Of a DNA stretch of 64,000 bases, positions 27,971 to 37,788 are shown in pieces. The position numbers were made by a program, and so were the translations under genes. The notes under the pieces are model-generated. The model was given only the letters and a program-made list of their open reading frames with translations. It was not told the origin of the DNA and did no database searches. The stretch's first letter is position 1; every line of letters starts with the position of its first letter. This stretch comes from Mesotaenium endlicherianum (Eukaryota > Streptophyta > Zygnematophyceae > Zygnematales > Mesotaeniaceae): the NCBI GenBank assembly GCA_009602735.1, contig WELA01008653.1, positions 120,698 through 184,697 of the forward strand. The letters are read 5' to 3'.

Positions 27971-28678
27971 ATGAAGCAACTCGCCACATCCGTACTATTG
28001 ATGGCAACCTTTTTCCTTTCCGGTTGCAGTACTTTAAGAAATGTTTTTTTATCTGAATCCGATGCTGCCAGCGCCATTCGTGAAGCGTTGATCCTGGGGG
28101 TCAACAACGGGTCTTCTGTACTCGGACAAAAAGGCGCCTTTGGCAAAGACTTAATCCTGAATGCCATCCTGCCGCAGGACCTGCAGAAAGTAGTAAGAAC
28201 CCTCGACCAATTGGGCTTTACCCCGCAACTGAACCGTTTCACGACTACATTGGAAAATGCTACTGTTGAAACGGTTGCCAAATCTACGCCCATCTTCCTT
28301 AGTGGCATCAGGCAACTGACCATCCGCGACGCCGTTACACTGGTAAAGAATGGTGGCACTTCCGCTACCGATTACCTTAGGAGGAGCGTAGGCGATACCC
28401 TGCACAGGGCCGTTACGCCGATCATGCACAATATGCTCGATCAATACAATATCTCGCAGGAATGGAATAAACTGGTGAGTCCCGCCAAACTGCTGCTGGG
28501 CAACAAAGTAGAACTGAACCTGGGTCTCGACAATATCATGGCCTTACTGGTGGTAAACCAGATGTTCAAGAAAATCGAAGAACAGGAAGTAGCAGTCCGT
28601 ACCAATGCCCAAGCCAGAACTACTCCACTCCTGCGACAGGTATTCGGCCGGGATTGGAGTAACATTAACGTCAGGTAA
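27971..28678 (+). CDS. DUF4197 family lipoprotein
   Basis: A 235-residue lipoprotein (leader ending FFLSGCSTL, lipobox Cys about residue 19). The DUF4197 family is recognised by DAASAIREALILGVNNG, the mid segment SVGDTLHRAVTPIMHNMLDQYN and the C-terminal IEEQEVAVRTNAQARTTPLLRQVFG. Members are helical periplasmic lipoproteins of unknown function found in many Gram-negative bacteria. It is monocistronic and followed by a strong terminator. Confidence 0.9.
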   Translation: MKQLATSVLLMATFFLSGCSTLRNVFLSESDAASAIREALILGVNNGSSVLGQKGAFGKDLILNAILPQDLQKVVRTLDQLGFTPQLNRFTTTLENATVETVAKSTPIFLSGIRQLTIRDAVTLVKNGGTSATDYLRRSVGDTLHRAVTPIMHNMLDQYNISQEWNKLVSPAKLLLGNKVELNLGLDNIMALLVVNQMFKKIEEQEVAVRTNAQARTTPLLRQVFGRDWSNINVR

Positions 28679-29041
28679 TCATATCCTGAACCATATCATC
28701 ATTTTCAGATTACCCGTTATTGTTTGAACCAATGACGGGTAATTTTTTTTATCGATCAGTATTCGAAATATTTTGAATGTAAATAGTAATTAATTTTTTA
28801 TAGAGGGATTCTTAATGTTCAATATGATAAACTGCTGCAACGATTTTAGTTCATCATAAGAAGCGAGAATCAATTCTCGCTTCTTAATTTCCACTAATTT
28901 CTTCGCTAGCCCTTTATTTTATTTTTTAAATCTAACCGCTGGTAATTTCTTTCATAATTAATTTGAGTACATTGTCATTGCGCTTTATTGCATATCTCTT
29001 AGTATTGCAATTATCTTATCAAACAGGATTAATGCTGAAAA
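28679..29041. other. 363-base AT-rich non-coding gap with two hairpins
   Basis: No convincing gene was found. It contains the terminator at 28709-28749 and a perfect 13-bp hairpin at 28858-28885 (AAGAAGCGAGAAT, 2-base loop) that is not followed by a T run in either direction. The rest is AT-rich and must contain the promoter of the GH13 gene at 29042. It is the longest gap between genes in the window. Confidence 0.6.
28709..28749 (+). terminator. Rho-independent terminator after the DUF4197 gene
   Basis: A 14-bp stem (ATTACCCGTTATTG pairing with CAATGACGGGTAAT, one G-U pair) with a 7-base loop is followed by eight T residues. It lies 31 bases after the stop codon. Confidence 0.85.
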
Positions 29042-30889
29042 ATGAAAAAAATATTCACCTTAATAAGTATTTCGCTTTTTCATCTCGTAGTTTTTTCTCA
29101 ACGAATCAACCGAGTCGAGCCTCAAAACTGGTGGGTGGGTATGAAATACAATACCGTCACCCTGCTGATCTATGGAGACAATCTCTCCAACCTCACACCC
29201 TCTTTTAATTACCCGGGCGTTGAACTAGTCAAAACAGATACGGTTGAAAACAAAAACTATTTGTTTGTCACCCTAAAAATTAACCCCGAAGCGAAGCCAG
29301 GAAACATCAATATCCATTTCAGCCAAAACAATAAAATTGTACTGTCCAAAAACTTTCCTCTTTTGGAACGGGAAGCAGGCAGTGCCAGCCGGCCCAGTTT
29401 TAGCCCGAAAGACGCGATACTCCTGATTGTTCCCGACAGGTTTTCAAATGGAGATGCCAGGAATGATGTCATTCCCACGATGAATGAAAAAACCGTCGAT
29501 AGAAGCAATGAAGACAAAAGGCATGGCGGAGATATCCAGGGGATCATGAATCACCTCGACTACATAAAATCATTGGGCTTTACCCAAATCTGGAATACAC
29601 CCCTGATAGAAAACAATGAGCCCGATTACTCCTATCACGGATATGCGGCAACCGACTTTTACAAGATCGATCCGCGCTTTGGTACAAACGAACAGTTTAA
29701 ACTATTGGTCAAAGAAGCGAAGAAAAGAGGAATAGGAATGATTTGGGATGTGGTTCTAAATCACTGTGGTAACGAATATTATTTTTTCAAAGACCTGCCC
29801 TCAAAGGATTGGTTTAATTATATCGAAACGAGAACAAGGACTAATGGACTAAAAACCACGATAACGGATCCTTACGCAACTGAAATCGATAAGAAAGAAT
29901 ATACAGATGGCTGGTTTGATCATCACATGCCTGATCTGAACCAACGGAATCCCCTGCTGGCAAGCTATTTAATCCAAAATACAATTTGGTGGATCGAGTA
30001 TGCCGGTATTTCTGGCATCAGGGAAGACACCTATTCCTACGCCGACAAAGACTTCCTGGCAACCTGGACAAAGTCGGTGCTTGATGAGTACCCCAACTTT
30101 AATATCACTGGCGAGGAAATGTCGAGAAATATCTATCTCACATCGTATTGGCAAAAGGATAAGATAAACACGGATGGCTACCAATCCTATTTGCCAACCT
30201 TAATGGATTTCTCGTTGAATGACAATATTATTTCCAGTCTCAACAAGCCCGACGAGTGGTTCTCCACCTGGCGTGATACCTATCAAAGCGTGGCACAGGA
30301 TTACCTGATCCCGCATCCGGAAAACCAATTGATATTTCCCGACAATCATGACCTGGACAGGTTTTATTCACGGCTCCATAAAAACCTTGATAACTGGAAA
30401 CTGGGCATCGCGATGTACATCACCATGCGTGGTATCCCGGAATTCTTATACGGCACCGAGGTGCTAATGACTAATGAAAAGGCTGGAAGCGATGGGCAAA
30501 GAAGAGGCGACTTTTATGGCGGCTGGGAAAATGATTCAAAAAATGCCCGAACGGAGCTGGGTCTCACCCAGGAAGAAAAGGAAGCCCAAAAGTTCTTCTC
30601 AAAACTATTGAACTGGCGAAAAACAAATACCATTAGCGGAGACGGAAAGTTTAAACATTATGCCCCGCAAAAGAATGATGTCTATGTTTACTTCCGCTAC
30701 AACACCAGACAAAAAGTAATGGTATTATTAAATAAAAACAGCCAGGCGGTGAGCCTCGATATGAATCGGTACAGCGAAATGGTGCCAGCCAGTTTTACGG
30801 CAAGAGACATCGTTTCTGATAAGGATTTAGAAGTAAGGAATTCACTGAAAATTCCTGCGAAAACCGCGATGATCCTGGAGATAAAATAA
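29042..30889 (+). CDS. GH13 alpha-amylase-family enzyme with cyclomaltodextrinase-like N-terminal domain, secreted
   Basis: A 615-residue enzyme with a signal peptide (to about residue 19, LVVFSQ). An N-terminal beta-sandwich (about 20-115, RVEPQNWWVGMKYNTVTLLIYG) resembles the domain of Bacteroidota neopullulanases and cyclomaltodextrinases. The GH13 barrel has IWDVVLNHCGN (region I), GIREDTYSY with the nucleophile Asp near residue 327, ITGEE with the acid Glu near 357, and FPDNHDLDR with the Asp near 437. A small C-terminal beta domain ends the protein. It should cleave alpha-1,4-glucans, pullulan or cyclodextrins in the periplasm. It has no sus partner nearby and appears more AT-rich than its neighbours by eye, so it may have been acquired separately. 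Confidence 0.92.
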   Translation: MKKIFTLISISLFHLVVFSQRINRVEPQNWWVGMKYNTVTLLIYGDNLSNLTPSFNYPGVELVKTDTVENKNYLFVTLKINPEAKPGNINIHFSQNNKIVLSKNFPLLEREAGSASRPSFSPKDAILLIVPDRFSNGDARNDVIPTMNEKTVDRSNEDKRHGGDIQGIMNHLDYIKSLGFTQIWNTPLIENNEPDYSYHGYAATDFYKIDPRFGTNEQFKLLVKEAKKRGIGMIWDVVLNHCGNEYYFFKDLPSKDWFNYIETRTRTNGLKTTITDPYATEIDKKEYTDGWFDHHMPDLNQRNPLLASYLIQNTIWWIEYAGISGIREDTYSYADKDFLATWTKSVLDEYPNFNITGEEMSRNIYLTSYWQKDKINTDGYQSYLPTLMDFSLNDNIISSLNKPDEWFSTWRDTYQSVAQDYLIPHPENQLIFPDNHDLDRFYSRLHKNLDNWKLGIAMYITMRGIPEFLYGTEVLMTNEKAGSDGQRRGDFYGGWENDSKNARTELGLTQEEKEAQKFFSKLLNWRKTNTISGDGKFKHYAPQKNDVYVYFRYNTRQKVMVLLNKNSQAVSLDMNRYSEMVPASFTARDIVSDKDLEVRNSLKIPAKTAMILEIK

Positions 30890-30891
30890 AA

Positions 30892-30936
30892 ATAGCAATG
30901 GCACCAACATCAAAATTGAAGTAGTGCCATTGCTAT
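30892..30936. terminator. Bidirectional terminator between convergent genes
   Basis: A perfect 13-bp stem (ATAGCAATGGCAC / GTGCCATTGCTAT) with a 19-base loop lies between the stop of the GH13 gene (30889) and the stop of the minus-strand propeller gene (30950). T-rich sequence follows on the plus side and A-rich sequence precedes it. Confidence 0.75.
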
Positions 30937-30949
30937 AATGTTTTGTTTG

Positions 30950-33900
30950 CTATTGTTTAAACCCAATCACTGGTAGTTTCTTATCATGGATCAGGTTATT
31001 GAATGATGCGAGATCATTGCTGAAAATGCCGGCAAGTTTTTGCAATTGCTGCGTTGCCTGTTCATTCAATTCTGCAAATGCTTCTTTTGCCTGCTTGCTG
31101 GGCGACGTATTGCCACTGGATACTACCCCGAAGATGCCAGATATCTTATCATTTAAACGGATGGGATAGTTTAATACATCCTGCCCGCTCTTGGCCTTTG
31201 TCTGATATAATGTTTCCTCGATGGTCGTCAATTTTGCATTGATGCTGTCGGCTTCTTTGCGAACGTCTTTTGTTGTCGACGTATCCAGCTTCGCCGTAAA
31301 ATCATTGATCTGCGTTCTTACCTCCCGGATACGTTTAATGGCTTTCTGGATATCGCTGAAACTTTGTTTAACATCCAATAAAAACGAAACCGTGTTGTCG
31401 TAATCCACTTCCGTCATACCATAAGCTGGATTGTCTTTGATCACAAAAGGTACATCCATCGAATCTTTTTCATAGCGGAACCTGGCCATATACTTGCCGG
31501 GGGCCGCTTTTACTGTTCCTACATTGCCGTTCCACAAAATCATATTATCGATCTTTTCTGCAGGCGGGTAATTCATATCCCATACAAACTGGTTCATGCC
31601 ACTGCTGAAATCTATCTTATCAGTTTCTTCTTTAGCATTCTTGCTGAAGGTTCTGATGGGCATATTCTTTTTATCGAAAACAGTAATGGAGAATTTCGTT
31701 GAATCATTCGCCTGCTTCAGGTAATAATTGATGACTGTTCCGTTAGGCGGATTGGTACCTGTATTGGGCGGTGTTTCCATCCCTGCTCCTGAACGGGCCC
31801 TTCTTCCTCCACCCTCCATCCGGTAAGCATCGCTCACTGTAAACACATGCCAGGATTTACCGGTGGTAGATTCATCTTTTTGCTGTATCACACTTAAATC
31901 GTCAATGGCCCAGAAAGCTCGCCCCTGTGTGGCCACCAGCAGATCATTGTCTTTGATCGTAAGATCGGTAACCGGCACCACGGGCAGGTTGAGCTGGAAT
32001 GATTTCCATTGTGCACCGCCATCGTAACTGATGTACATGCCGTATTCTGTACCGGCATACAATAACCCGGGCCGTTTTTGATCTGCACGCAGGCAACGGG
32101 TAAAATGCATGTTATTGATGCCATTGGTGATCTGCTTCCATGTTTTACCGTAATCGGTGGTTACGAATATATATGGCGCATAATCATCGAGCTTGTATTT
32201 GGTTCCCACAAAATAGGCGGTACCTTTTTGGAAAGGATCGGTTTCTATACAGTTCCACATCATCCATTTCCCTGCCTGCGGTGGTGTTACATTTTCCCAA
32301 TGTTTGCCGGCGTCTTTACTTACGTATACCAATCCATCGTCGCTGCCGGTCCACAAGAGGTCTTTTTCCAAAGGAGATTCCGTTGCGGTGAAAATGGTAC
32401 AATAGTATTCTACCGAAGTATTGTCTTTGGTGATGGCGCCTCCGCTGGAAGCCTGTTTGCTTTTGTCGTTCGTGGTGAGATCAGGGCTGATGGTTTCCCA
32501 ACTGCGTCCCTCGTTCTCCGTTACGAATAACTGGTTGCCACAGGCATAGAGCCGTTTGGGATTGTGTGGTGAAAAGAAAACAGGGAAGTTCCATTGGAAA
32601 CGGTATTTCTGTACATCAGCGCCGGCGCCCATAGGATTATCGGGCCATACATTGATGGCCCTGTTTTCACCTGTCTTATGATCGAGCCGGGAAAGATAAC
32701 CACCATAATTACCACCATACACGATATCGGGATTCAATGGATCAGCCACCACATAACCACTCTCGGCGCCTGCTGTAGGATCCCAGTCGCGCTCGGTGAT
32801 ACCTGCACCTGCCGAACGGCTGCGGATGCGCACGGTAGAATTATCCTGCTGTGCGCCCAGCAAACGATAAGGATAGGCATTATCGGTTGTGATGCGATAG
32901 AATTGCGCCGTAGGCTGGTTGTTCATGGTACTCCAGTTGGCCGCTGCATCGAAACTGATCTGTGCACCCCCATCATCCCCAATGATCATACGGTTGCCGT
33001 CTTCCGGATCGATCCAGAGATCGTGGTGGTCGCCGTGCGGCGTGGAAACGGGTTGAAAGGTTTTACCACCATCCTTGCTGCGCATGAATTCCACATTCAG
33101 GCAGTATACCAGGTTGTCGTTCTTAGGGTCTACAAATATTTTGGAATAATACCAGGCGCGTTGGCGAATGTTGTTATCGCTGCTCTGCAATGTCCAGCTG
33201 TCTCCGCCGTCGTTGCTCACATACAAACCGCCGTTGGCATTCTCTATGATAGCAAATATTTTATCCGGATTGCTGGGTGCAGATGCTACACCTACAATAC
33301 CCCAGGTGCCTTTGGGCATCCCTTTTTTGTTGGTAAGGTTGGTCCAGGTTTCGCCGCCATCGGTACTCTTCCACAAACCACTGCCTTCACCGCCGCTTTC
33401 CATGTTATAGGGCCTGCGTATCACATGCCACATACCGGCATACAATACAGAAGGGTTACCTGCTTCCATTACCAGGTCTGAACAACCGGTCTGGTCATTG
33501 GCATACAACACCTGTTTCCATGTTTTACCTCCATCGGTGGTTTTATAGACGCCTCTTTCCTTGCTGGGCCCGAATAAATGTCCCATCACCGCTACCCATA
33601 CCGTGTTCGGATCTTTGGGATGTATTACGATGCGGATGATGTGCCGCCCTTCTTTCAATCCCAGGTTATGCCAGCTCCTGCCACCATCATCACTGCGCCA
33701 GATACCTCCCAATCCTTCCGACACATTGCCACGCAGGGTATTTTCACCCTCGCCTGCATACAGGATGGTTTCATCACTGGGCGCTATGGCTACTGCACCA
33801 ATCGATCCGCCGAAATATTTATCTGAAATATTTTTCCAGTTACTGCCGCCATCTGTTGTTTTCCATACACCGCCACCCGTAGCGCCAAAATAGAAAGTGG

Positions 33901-34105
33901 TCTTGTTTTTATAACTGCCGGTAACAGCAGCGCACCTTCCGCCGCGGAAGGGACCTATCAAACGATACTTGACATTCGAAAAATAAGTCGCGTCATTATT
34001 CGCGACAGGTGTTGCAGTAACAGGCTTTGTCTTTTTTTTCTCCTGTGCCAGGGCCGGCACGGTTAAAAGGCCGATCGCAACCAGCAGGTAGAAGGCTTTT
34101 CTCAT
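30950..34105 (-). CDS. Exported Asp-box beta-propeller protein (VPS10/BNR-like), copy 1
   Basis: A 1051-residue protein with a signal peptide (to about residue 20, TVPALAQ). Residues about 40-730 contain many Asp-box/BNR repeats of the form S/TxDGGxxW (KTTDGGSNWKNIS, RSDDGGRSWHNLG, KSTDGGETWTNLT, YVSKDAGKHWENV), predicting one or two beta-propellers like sortilin-type VPS10 domains. An elongated C-terminal part has a beta-rich domain and a helical tail near 930-1040 (IKRIREVRTQINDF). Bacteroidota carry large sets of these proteins, often annotated as glycosyl hydrolases, but no sialidase-like Arg triad or acid is evident, so catalysis is doubtful. The stop of the similar upstream gene (34143) is 37 bases before its start, so the two are likely co-transcribed. 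Confidence 0.88.
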   Translation of the reverse strand: MRKAFYLLVAIGLLTVPALAQEKKKTKPVTATPVANNDATYFSNVKYRLIGPFRGGRCAAVTGSYKNKTTFYFGATGGGVWKTTDGGSNWKNISDKYFGGSIGAVAIAPSDETILYAGEGENTLRGNVSEGLGGIWRSDDGGRSWHNLGLKEGRHIIRIVIHPKDPNTVWVAVMGHLFGPSKERGVYKTTDGGKTWKQVLYANDQTGCSDLVMEAGNPSVLYAGMWHVIRRPYNMESGGEGSGLWKSTDGGETWTNLTNKKGMPKGTWGIVGVASAPSNPDKIFAIIENANGGLYVSNDGGDSWTLQSSDNNIRQRAWYYSKIFVDPKNDNLVYCLNVEFMRSKDGGKTFQPVSTPHGDHHDLWIDPEDGNRMIIGDDGGAQISFDAAANWSTMNNQPTAQFYRITTDNAYPYRLLGAQQDNSTVRIRSRSAGAGITERDWDPTAGAESGYVVADPLNPDIVYGGNYGGYLSRLDHKTGENRAINVWPDNPMGAGADVQKYRFQWNFPVFFSPHNPKRLYACGNQLFVTENEGRSWETISPDLTTNDKSKQASSGGAITKDNTSVEYYCTIFTATESPLEKDLLWTGSDDGLVYVSKDAGKHWENVTPPQAGKWMMWNCIETDPFQKGTAYFVGTKYKLDDYAPYIFVTTDYGKTWKQITNGINNMHFTRCLRADQKRPGLLYAGTEYGMYISYDGGAQWKSFQLNLPVVPVTDLTIKDNDLLVATQGRAFWAIDDLSVIQQKDESTTGKSWHVFTVSDAYRMEGGGRRARSGAGMETPPNTGTNPPNGTVINYYLKQANDSTKFSITVFDKKNMPIRTFSKNAKEETDKIDFSSGMNQFVWDMNYPPAEKIDNMILWNGNVGTVKAAPGKYMARFRYEKDSMDVPFVIKDNPAYGMTEVDYDNTVSFLLDVKQSFSDIQKAIKRIREVRTQINDFTAKLDTSTTKDVRKEADSINAKLTTIEETLYQTKAKSGQDVLNYPIRLNDKISGIFGVVSSGNTSPSKQAKEAFAELNEQATQQLQKLAGIFSNDLASFNNLIHDKKLPVIGFKQ

Positions 34106-34142
34106 GGTGTAACTGTTTAGCTAAAATTGGGCAATAAATGTA

Positions 34143-37040
34143 TCAATGTTTAGTGGAATTCAAAGATTGCAATTTTTGCTGCCAACGTTTTACTGCTGCG
34201 ATGAGCTGTTCGGTTGGCGGATTATCTGTTTCTTCCAGTTGTTGTAAGAGTGATAAGAATGCATTTTTTACTTCGGTATATGCCGACTCTCCTTTCTCCA
34301 TCGCTCTCCTGCTGCCTTCATAACAGATCATAGCATAACGATGCTGATCAGACAAATCTTTCAACGATGTAATCACCCGTGGATCCATTTTTACCTGTAA
34401 GGGCTGCACATAACTGCTTCCGTTCACCGTGAGTGTAACCGTATAATTGCCGGGCATCACCCAGGGCGATCTGGGTTCGGGGGTTGTGTTCCCATAAATA
34501 GCGGCAATGGGAAACGAAACCGGAACCGGTAACGGCGCATAATGCAGGTCCCAGGTAAAGCGATGCGCTCCTGCTGCAGTACCCAGGCTTTCCTGCGGAC
34601 GTATCCAATACAAAGGAATGTTTACTGCCGGCAATGCATAAGGTTGATCGCTGTTACTGAATTTTCTCACCGATTTTCCGTTGGCATCTTTTATTTCCAG
34701 CGTAACATTACCTGCCGATCCTTCCAGGAAATAATCAATGATGGCGCCATCGGGCGGGTTTTGTCCCGCCGGCTCTTCCTGTGGCAAAGGCGTATCGGTA
34801 TTCATGTTCCAGCGCACACGGATAGCTTTTTGTGGGCGGAACAAAACAGTCTGTGTTGTAGTTGTTTTTTGTGCAGCCAGTTGGCGCAACGAAGTGATGT
34901 TATCGAGTATCCAGAAAGAACGGCCATGGGTACCTGCTACAATATCATCGTCTTTGATCACCAGATCACGGATGGAAGTAGCCGGCATGTTCAATCGCAG
35001 CGGTTGCCATTGTTCACCATCGTTGAACGATACATAAACAGCCGTTTCAGAACCGGCGAATAACAATCCTTTCTGGTAAGGATCTTCCCGCACCACGTTG
35101 ATGGGATCATTGGGCAACCCGTTCACGATCTCTTTCCAGCTAACACCATTGTCGTTTGTTTTATAAATATGCGGATGCATATCATCGAGCCTGATCCTGT
35201 TCACAGCTGCATACGCTGTGCCCTTATCAAAATGACCGGCATCCATCAATGAGATCTTGCTCCATGAATCAATAGCAGCGGGTGTTACATTTTTCCATGT
35301 CTTGCCACCATCACGAGTGAGTTGTATCAGTCCATCGTCTGTGCCACACCAGATGGTGTTGCTGTCTTTGGGTGATGGGGCTACTGTGTAGATCACTCCC
35401 CTGCGTGGCATTTTTTTCAGCTCATCTGTAGTGAAGATGCCTACACTGGCGGGGATATCCCAGGTGCTTCTTGTTAAATCGGGACTGATCTCTTTCCAGG
35501 AATGCCCGCCGTTATTGGTTTTGAACAACACATTGCCGGCAAAGAAGAGTGTCTTAGGATCAATGGGTGAAAAAAGAACCGGCGCCGTTCGCAGGAAACG
35601 GTACTTACCGCTGCGCACCGCTTCGGGTGCGATGTTCTGTACCTGTCCTGTGCGTTTATTATACTTTGTGATCTTTCCTCCGTAAATAATATCTGGGTTC
35701 AGCGGATCGGCGGCTACATAACCATATTCTTCTACTCCCACCGGATGCCATTCGCGGAATGTAACCTGTCCGTCGTTGCCCCGGGATGCAATACCTACAG
35801 AACCGCTTTCCTGTTGCCCTCCATATACGTTATACGGGAATGCATTATCGGTACTCACATGATAGAACTGTGCAGTAGGTTGATTATACCAGGATGAAAA
35901 AGTTTCGCCACCGTTAACGGTAATGATGGCGCCCTGGTCCGATGCAATGAGCATGATATTGGTATGTTCGGGATCTATCCATATACGATGGTAATCATCT
36001 CCGCCCGGCGCGCCCCTGAAATCTTTCCAGGTATTGCCACCATCGGCAGACCGCCATACCACTACATTGGCTGTATATACGATATCGGCATTTTTAGGAT
36101 CGGCCTTTACTTCTGCAAAATCGCTTCCACGGCCCCAATACCTTCCGTCGTTGCTGATGCTGGTCCAGCTTTCTCCTGCATCATCACTTCTATACATTCC
36201 TCCATACTGGCCCGCATCTACTGTTGCATACATACGATTGGGATTGCTGGGTGCAATGCAAAAACCAATACGTCCCAATCCCTGCTCTACCGTAGGCAAC
36301 CCTTTGGTGAGATGGGTCCAGGTGTTACCGCCATCAGTAGATTTATACAATCCGCTACCCGGACCATTCCAGGCGCCGTTCTCCCACGGGCCCTGGCGGC
36401 CGGCCCACAAATCGGCATAAACGATATTGGGATGTTGCGGATCGATGGCCACCTGTATGGCGCCTGTGTTCTCATCTTTATACAATACCTGTTGCCATGT
36501 CTTGCCGCCATCGGTAGTGCGGTATACGCCGCGCTCTTTATTGGACCCATAGGGATGTCCCAACATGGCTACAAACACACGGTTGGGATCATGCGGATCA
36601 ATGGCAAGACCACCTGCCTGTTGTCCTTCACTCAATCCCAGGTATGTCCATGTTTTACCCGCATCGGTTGATTTATAAATACCATTACCTACTGAAAGAT
36701 CGGGTCTTTGCAAGCCTTCACCGCTTCCTGCATAAATGATATTGGGATCGGAAGGAGCTACTGCTACATCGCCGATAGAGCCTGTAGACTGCTGATCGAA
36801 AAGCGGAACCCATGTGCGGCCATAATCTGTGGTCTTCCACACGCCGCCATTGTTCACACCAATGTAAAAAGTACCAGGCTGCTGCGGCACACCTGCTGCG
36901 CCTACGGTGCGGCCGCCGCGGTGCGGACCGATCATCCTCCATTTCAATGCCTGTAAATAACCTGACGGGGTGTTTTGTGCAAAAGAAAAAACAGCTGGCA
37001 ACGCTATTGTTGCCAGTAAAGCAATTCGAAGGTATTTCAT
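34143..37040 (-). CDS. Exported Asp-box beta-propeller protein (VPS10/BNR-like), copy 2
   Basis: A 965-residue protein with a signal peptide ending VFSFAQ. Asp-box repeats run over about residues 30-690 (KTTDYGRTWVPLF, KSTDAGKTWTYLG, RTTDGGKTWQQVL, RSDDAGESWTSIS). They are followed by a beta-sandwich region (PPDGAIIDYFLEG, also present as NPPNGTVINYYL in the downstream neighbour) and a short helical tail. The protein is clearly paralogous to the one at 30950 with the same domain order and a shorter tail. Proposed role is binding or scaffolding at the cell envelope; no active site is recognised. Confidence 0.88.
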   Translation of the reverse strand: MKYLRIALLATIALPAVFSFAQNTPSGYLQALKWRMIGPHRGGRTVGAAGVPQQPGTFYIGVNNGGVWKTTDYGRTWVPLFDQQSTGSIGDVAVAPSDPNIIYAGSGEGLQRPDLSVGNGIYKSTDAGKTWTYLGLSEGQQAGGLAIDPHDPNRVFVAMLGHPYGSNKERGVYRTTDGGKTWQQVLYKDENTGAIQVAIDPQHPNIVYADLWAGRQGPWENGAWNGPGSGLYKSTDGGNTWTHLTKGLPTVEQGLGRIGFCIAPSNPNRMYATVDAGQYGGMYRSDDAGESWTSISNDGRYWGRGSDFAEVKADPKNADIVYTANVVVWRSADGGNTWKDFRGAPGGDDYHRIWIDPEHTNIMLIASDQGAIITVNGGETFSSWYNQPTAQFYHVSTDNAFPYNVYGGQQESGSVGIASRGNDGQVTFREWHPVGVEEYGYVAADPLNPDIIYGGKITKYNKRTGQVQNIAPEAVRSGKYRFLRTAPVLFSPIDPKTLFFAGNVLFKTNNGGHSWKEISPDLTRSTWDIPASVGIFTTDELKKMPRRGVIYTVAPSPKDSNTIWCGTDDGLIQLTRDGGKTWKNVTPAAIDSWSKISLMDAGHFDKGTAYAAVNRIRLDDMHPHIYKTNDNGVSWKEIVNGLPNDPINVVREDPYQKGLLFAGSETAVYVSFNDGEQWQPLRLNMPATSIRDLVIKDDDIVAGTHGRSFWILDNITSLRQLAAQKTTTTQTVLFRPQKAIRVRWNMNTDTPLPQEEPAGQNPPDGAIIDYFLEGSAGNVTLEIKDANGKSVRKFSNSDQPYALPAVNIPLYWIRPQESLGTAAGAHRFTWDLHYAPLPVPVSFPIAAIYGNTTPEPRSPWVMPGNYTVTLTVNGSSYVQPLQVKMDPRVITSLKDLSDQHRYAMICYEGSRRAMEKGESAYTEVKNAFLSLLQQLEETDNPPTEQLIAAVKRWQQKLQSLNSTKH

Positions 37041-37050
37041 CTGTGTATTT

Positions 37051-37265
37051 TTAAGCTACTACTGTCTTTATCGTTCCGGAAGCGATCAACGAAAATAAAC
37101 CCAATATCAATCCGGAAACAACACCGATCACCGGCCCTATGACCAGCTGCATCACCCGGGATTCTGACCGGGTATTTTTGCATTCATTTGCGCGGCCATA
37201 TCGGCATGATGCGCCATATATGTATCGTACAAGATCAGGTGTACAGCGATGATCCATACACAATT
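37051..37265 (-). pseudogene. Remnant of a small membrane protein (DUF4199-like C-terminus)
   Basis: The end of the frame encodes a glycine-rich transmembrane segment (LVIGPVIGVVSGLILGLFSL). Just upstream a second frame encodes a hydrophobic then polar stretch (IIAVHLILYDTYMAHH, then MAAQMNAKIPGQNPG) and stops. The two join naturally if one base is missing near 37160. The general pattern (polar Met/Gln-rich linker, then a Gly-rich final helix) resembles the C-terminus of DUF4199 membrane proteins. No 5' part was found. A broken remnant is the simplest reading, but a genuine short peptide or chance cannot be excluded. Confidence 0.4.
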
Positions 37266-37341
37266 AAAAATACACTAAAAAACTAACTATATCTATTAAA
37301 TGAACCTTATTTCTTCTGGAATGAGCTGGCTGTGCGTCTTT

Positions 37342-37779
37342 TTACGACCTCCGGCGGATCAGGTAGTCGACACTCCATTTACCCGGGCCATATACCAACA
37401 GGGTCAGGAGCATAATGGTATAATAAAGGGGTATCTCAAAGCCGTTATCGGCCGCTTCGAAGCCATTGGCCCAGTGTACTGTTTTGATGGCTACCAGCAT
37501 GGTAATCACCAGCGGTATAGCAATCAGCCGCGTACCCAGTCCCAATACCAGCAAGACCACTCCCAGCATTTCCGTACCTGCCGCCAGGTAAGCGTTGAAT
37601 ACTGGCGCCGGTATACCAATGCTGCCAAACCAATCAATGACACTGTTGATATCTTTCCATTTCATTTTGGCTGGTCCGTAAAAACCATAGGCCAGTACCA
37701 GTCTCAATAAGAGCAAGGGTACAGCAGCTGATTTTTCAAGATGACCAACCAGCGAATAGTATTTTGTTGAAATAGACAT
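37342..37779 (-). CDS. DoxX-family membrane protein of the RiPP operon
   Basis: A 145-residue protein with four predicted transmembrane helices (PLLLLRLVLAYGFYGPAKMKW, then AAGTEMLGVVLLVLGLG, PLVITMLVAIKTVHW and YTIMLLTLLVYG). It has the DoxX features of an early R-x-x-L-A and an acidic residue in helix 2 (GTEMLG). DoxX proteins accompany HvfABC/bufferin-type loci and may serve redox or membrane functions there. It is the last gene of the sigma-antisigma-precursor-MNIO-DUF2063 run, 9 bases after the DUF2063 stop, so it is almost certainly in the same transcript. Confidence 0.88.
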   Translation of the reverse strand: MSISTKYYSLVGHLEKSAAVPLLLLRLVLAYGFYGPAKMKWKDINSVIDWFGSIGIPAPVFNAYLAAGTEMLGVVLLVLGLGTRLIAIPLVITMLVAIKTVHWANGFEAADNGFEIPLYYTIMLLTLLVYGPGKWSVDYLIRRRS

Positions 37780-37788
37780 ATAGGGTGT

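Noticed and set aside
32594-33481. 295-codon plus-strand frame in the propeller gene
   Set aside because: It is antisense to Asp-box repeats; the sense strand has a signal peptide and clear repeats.
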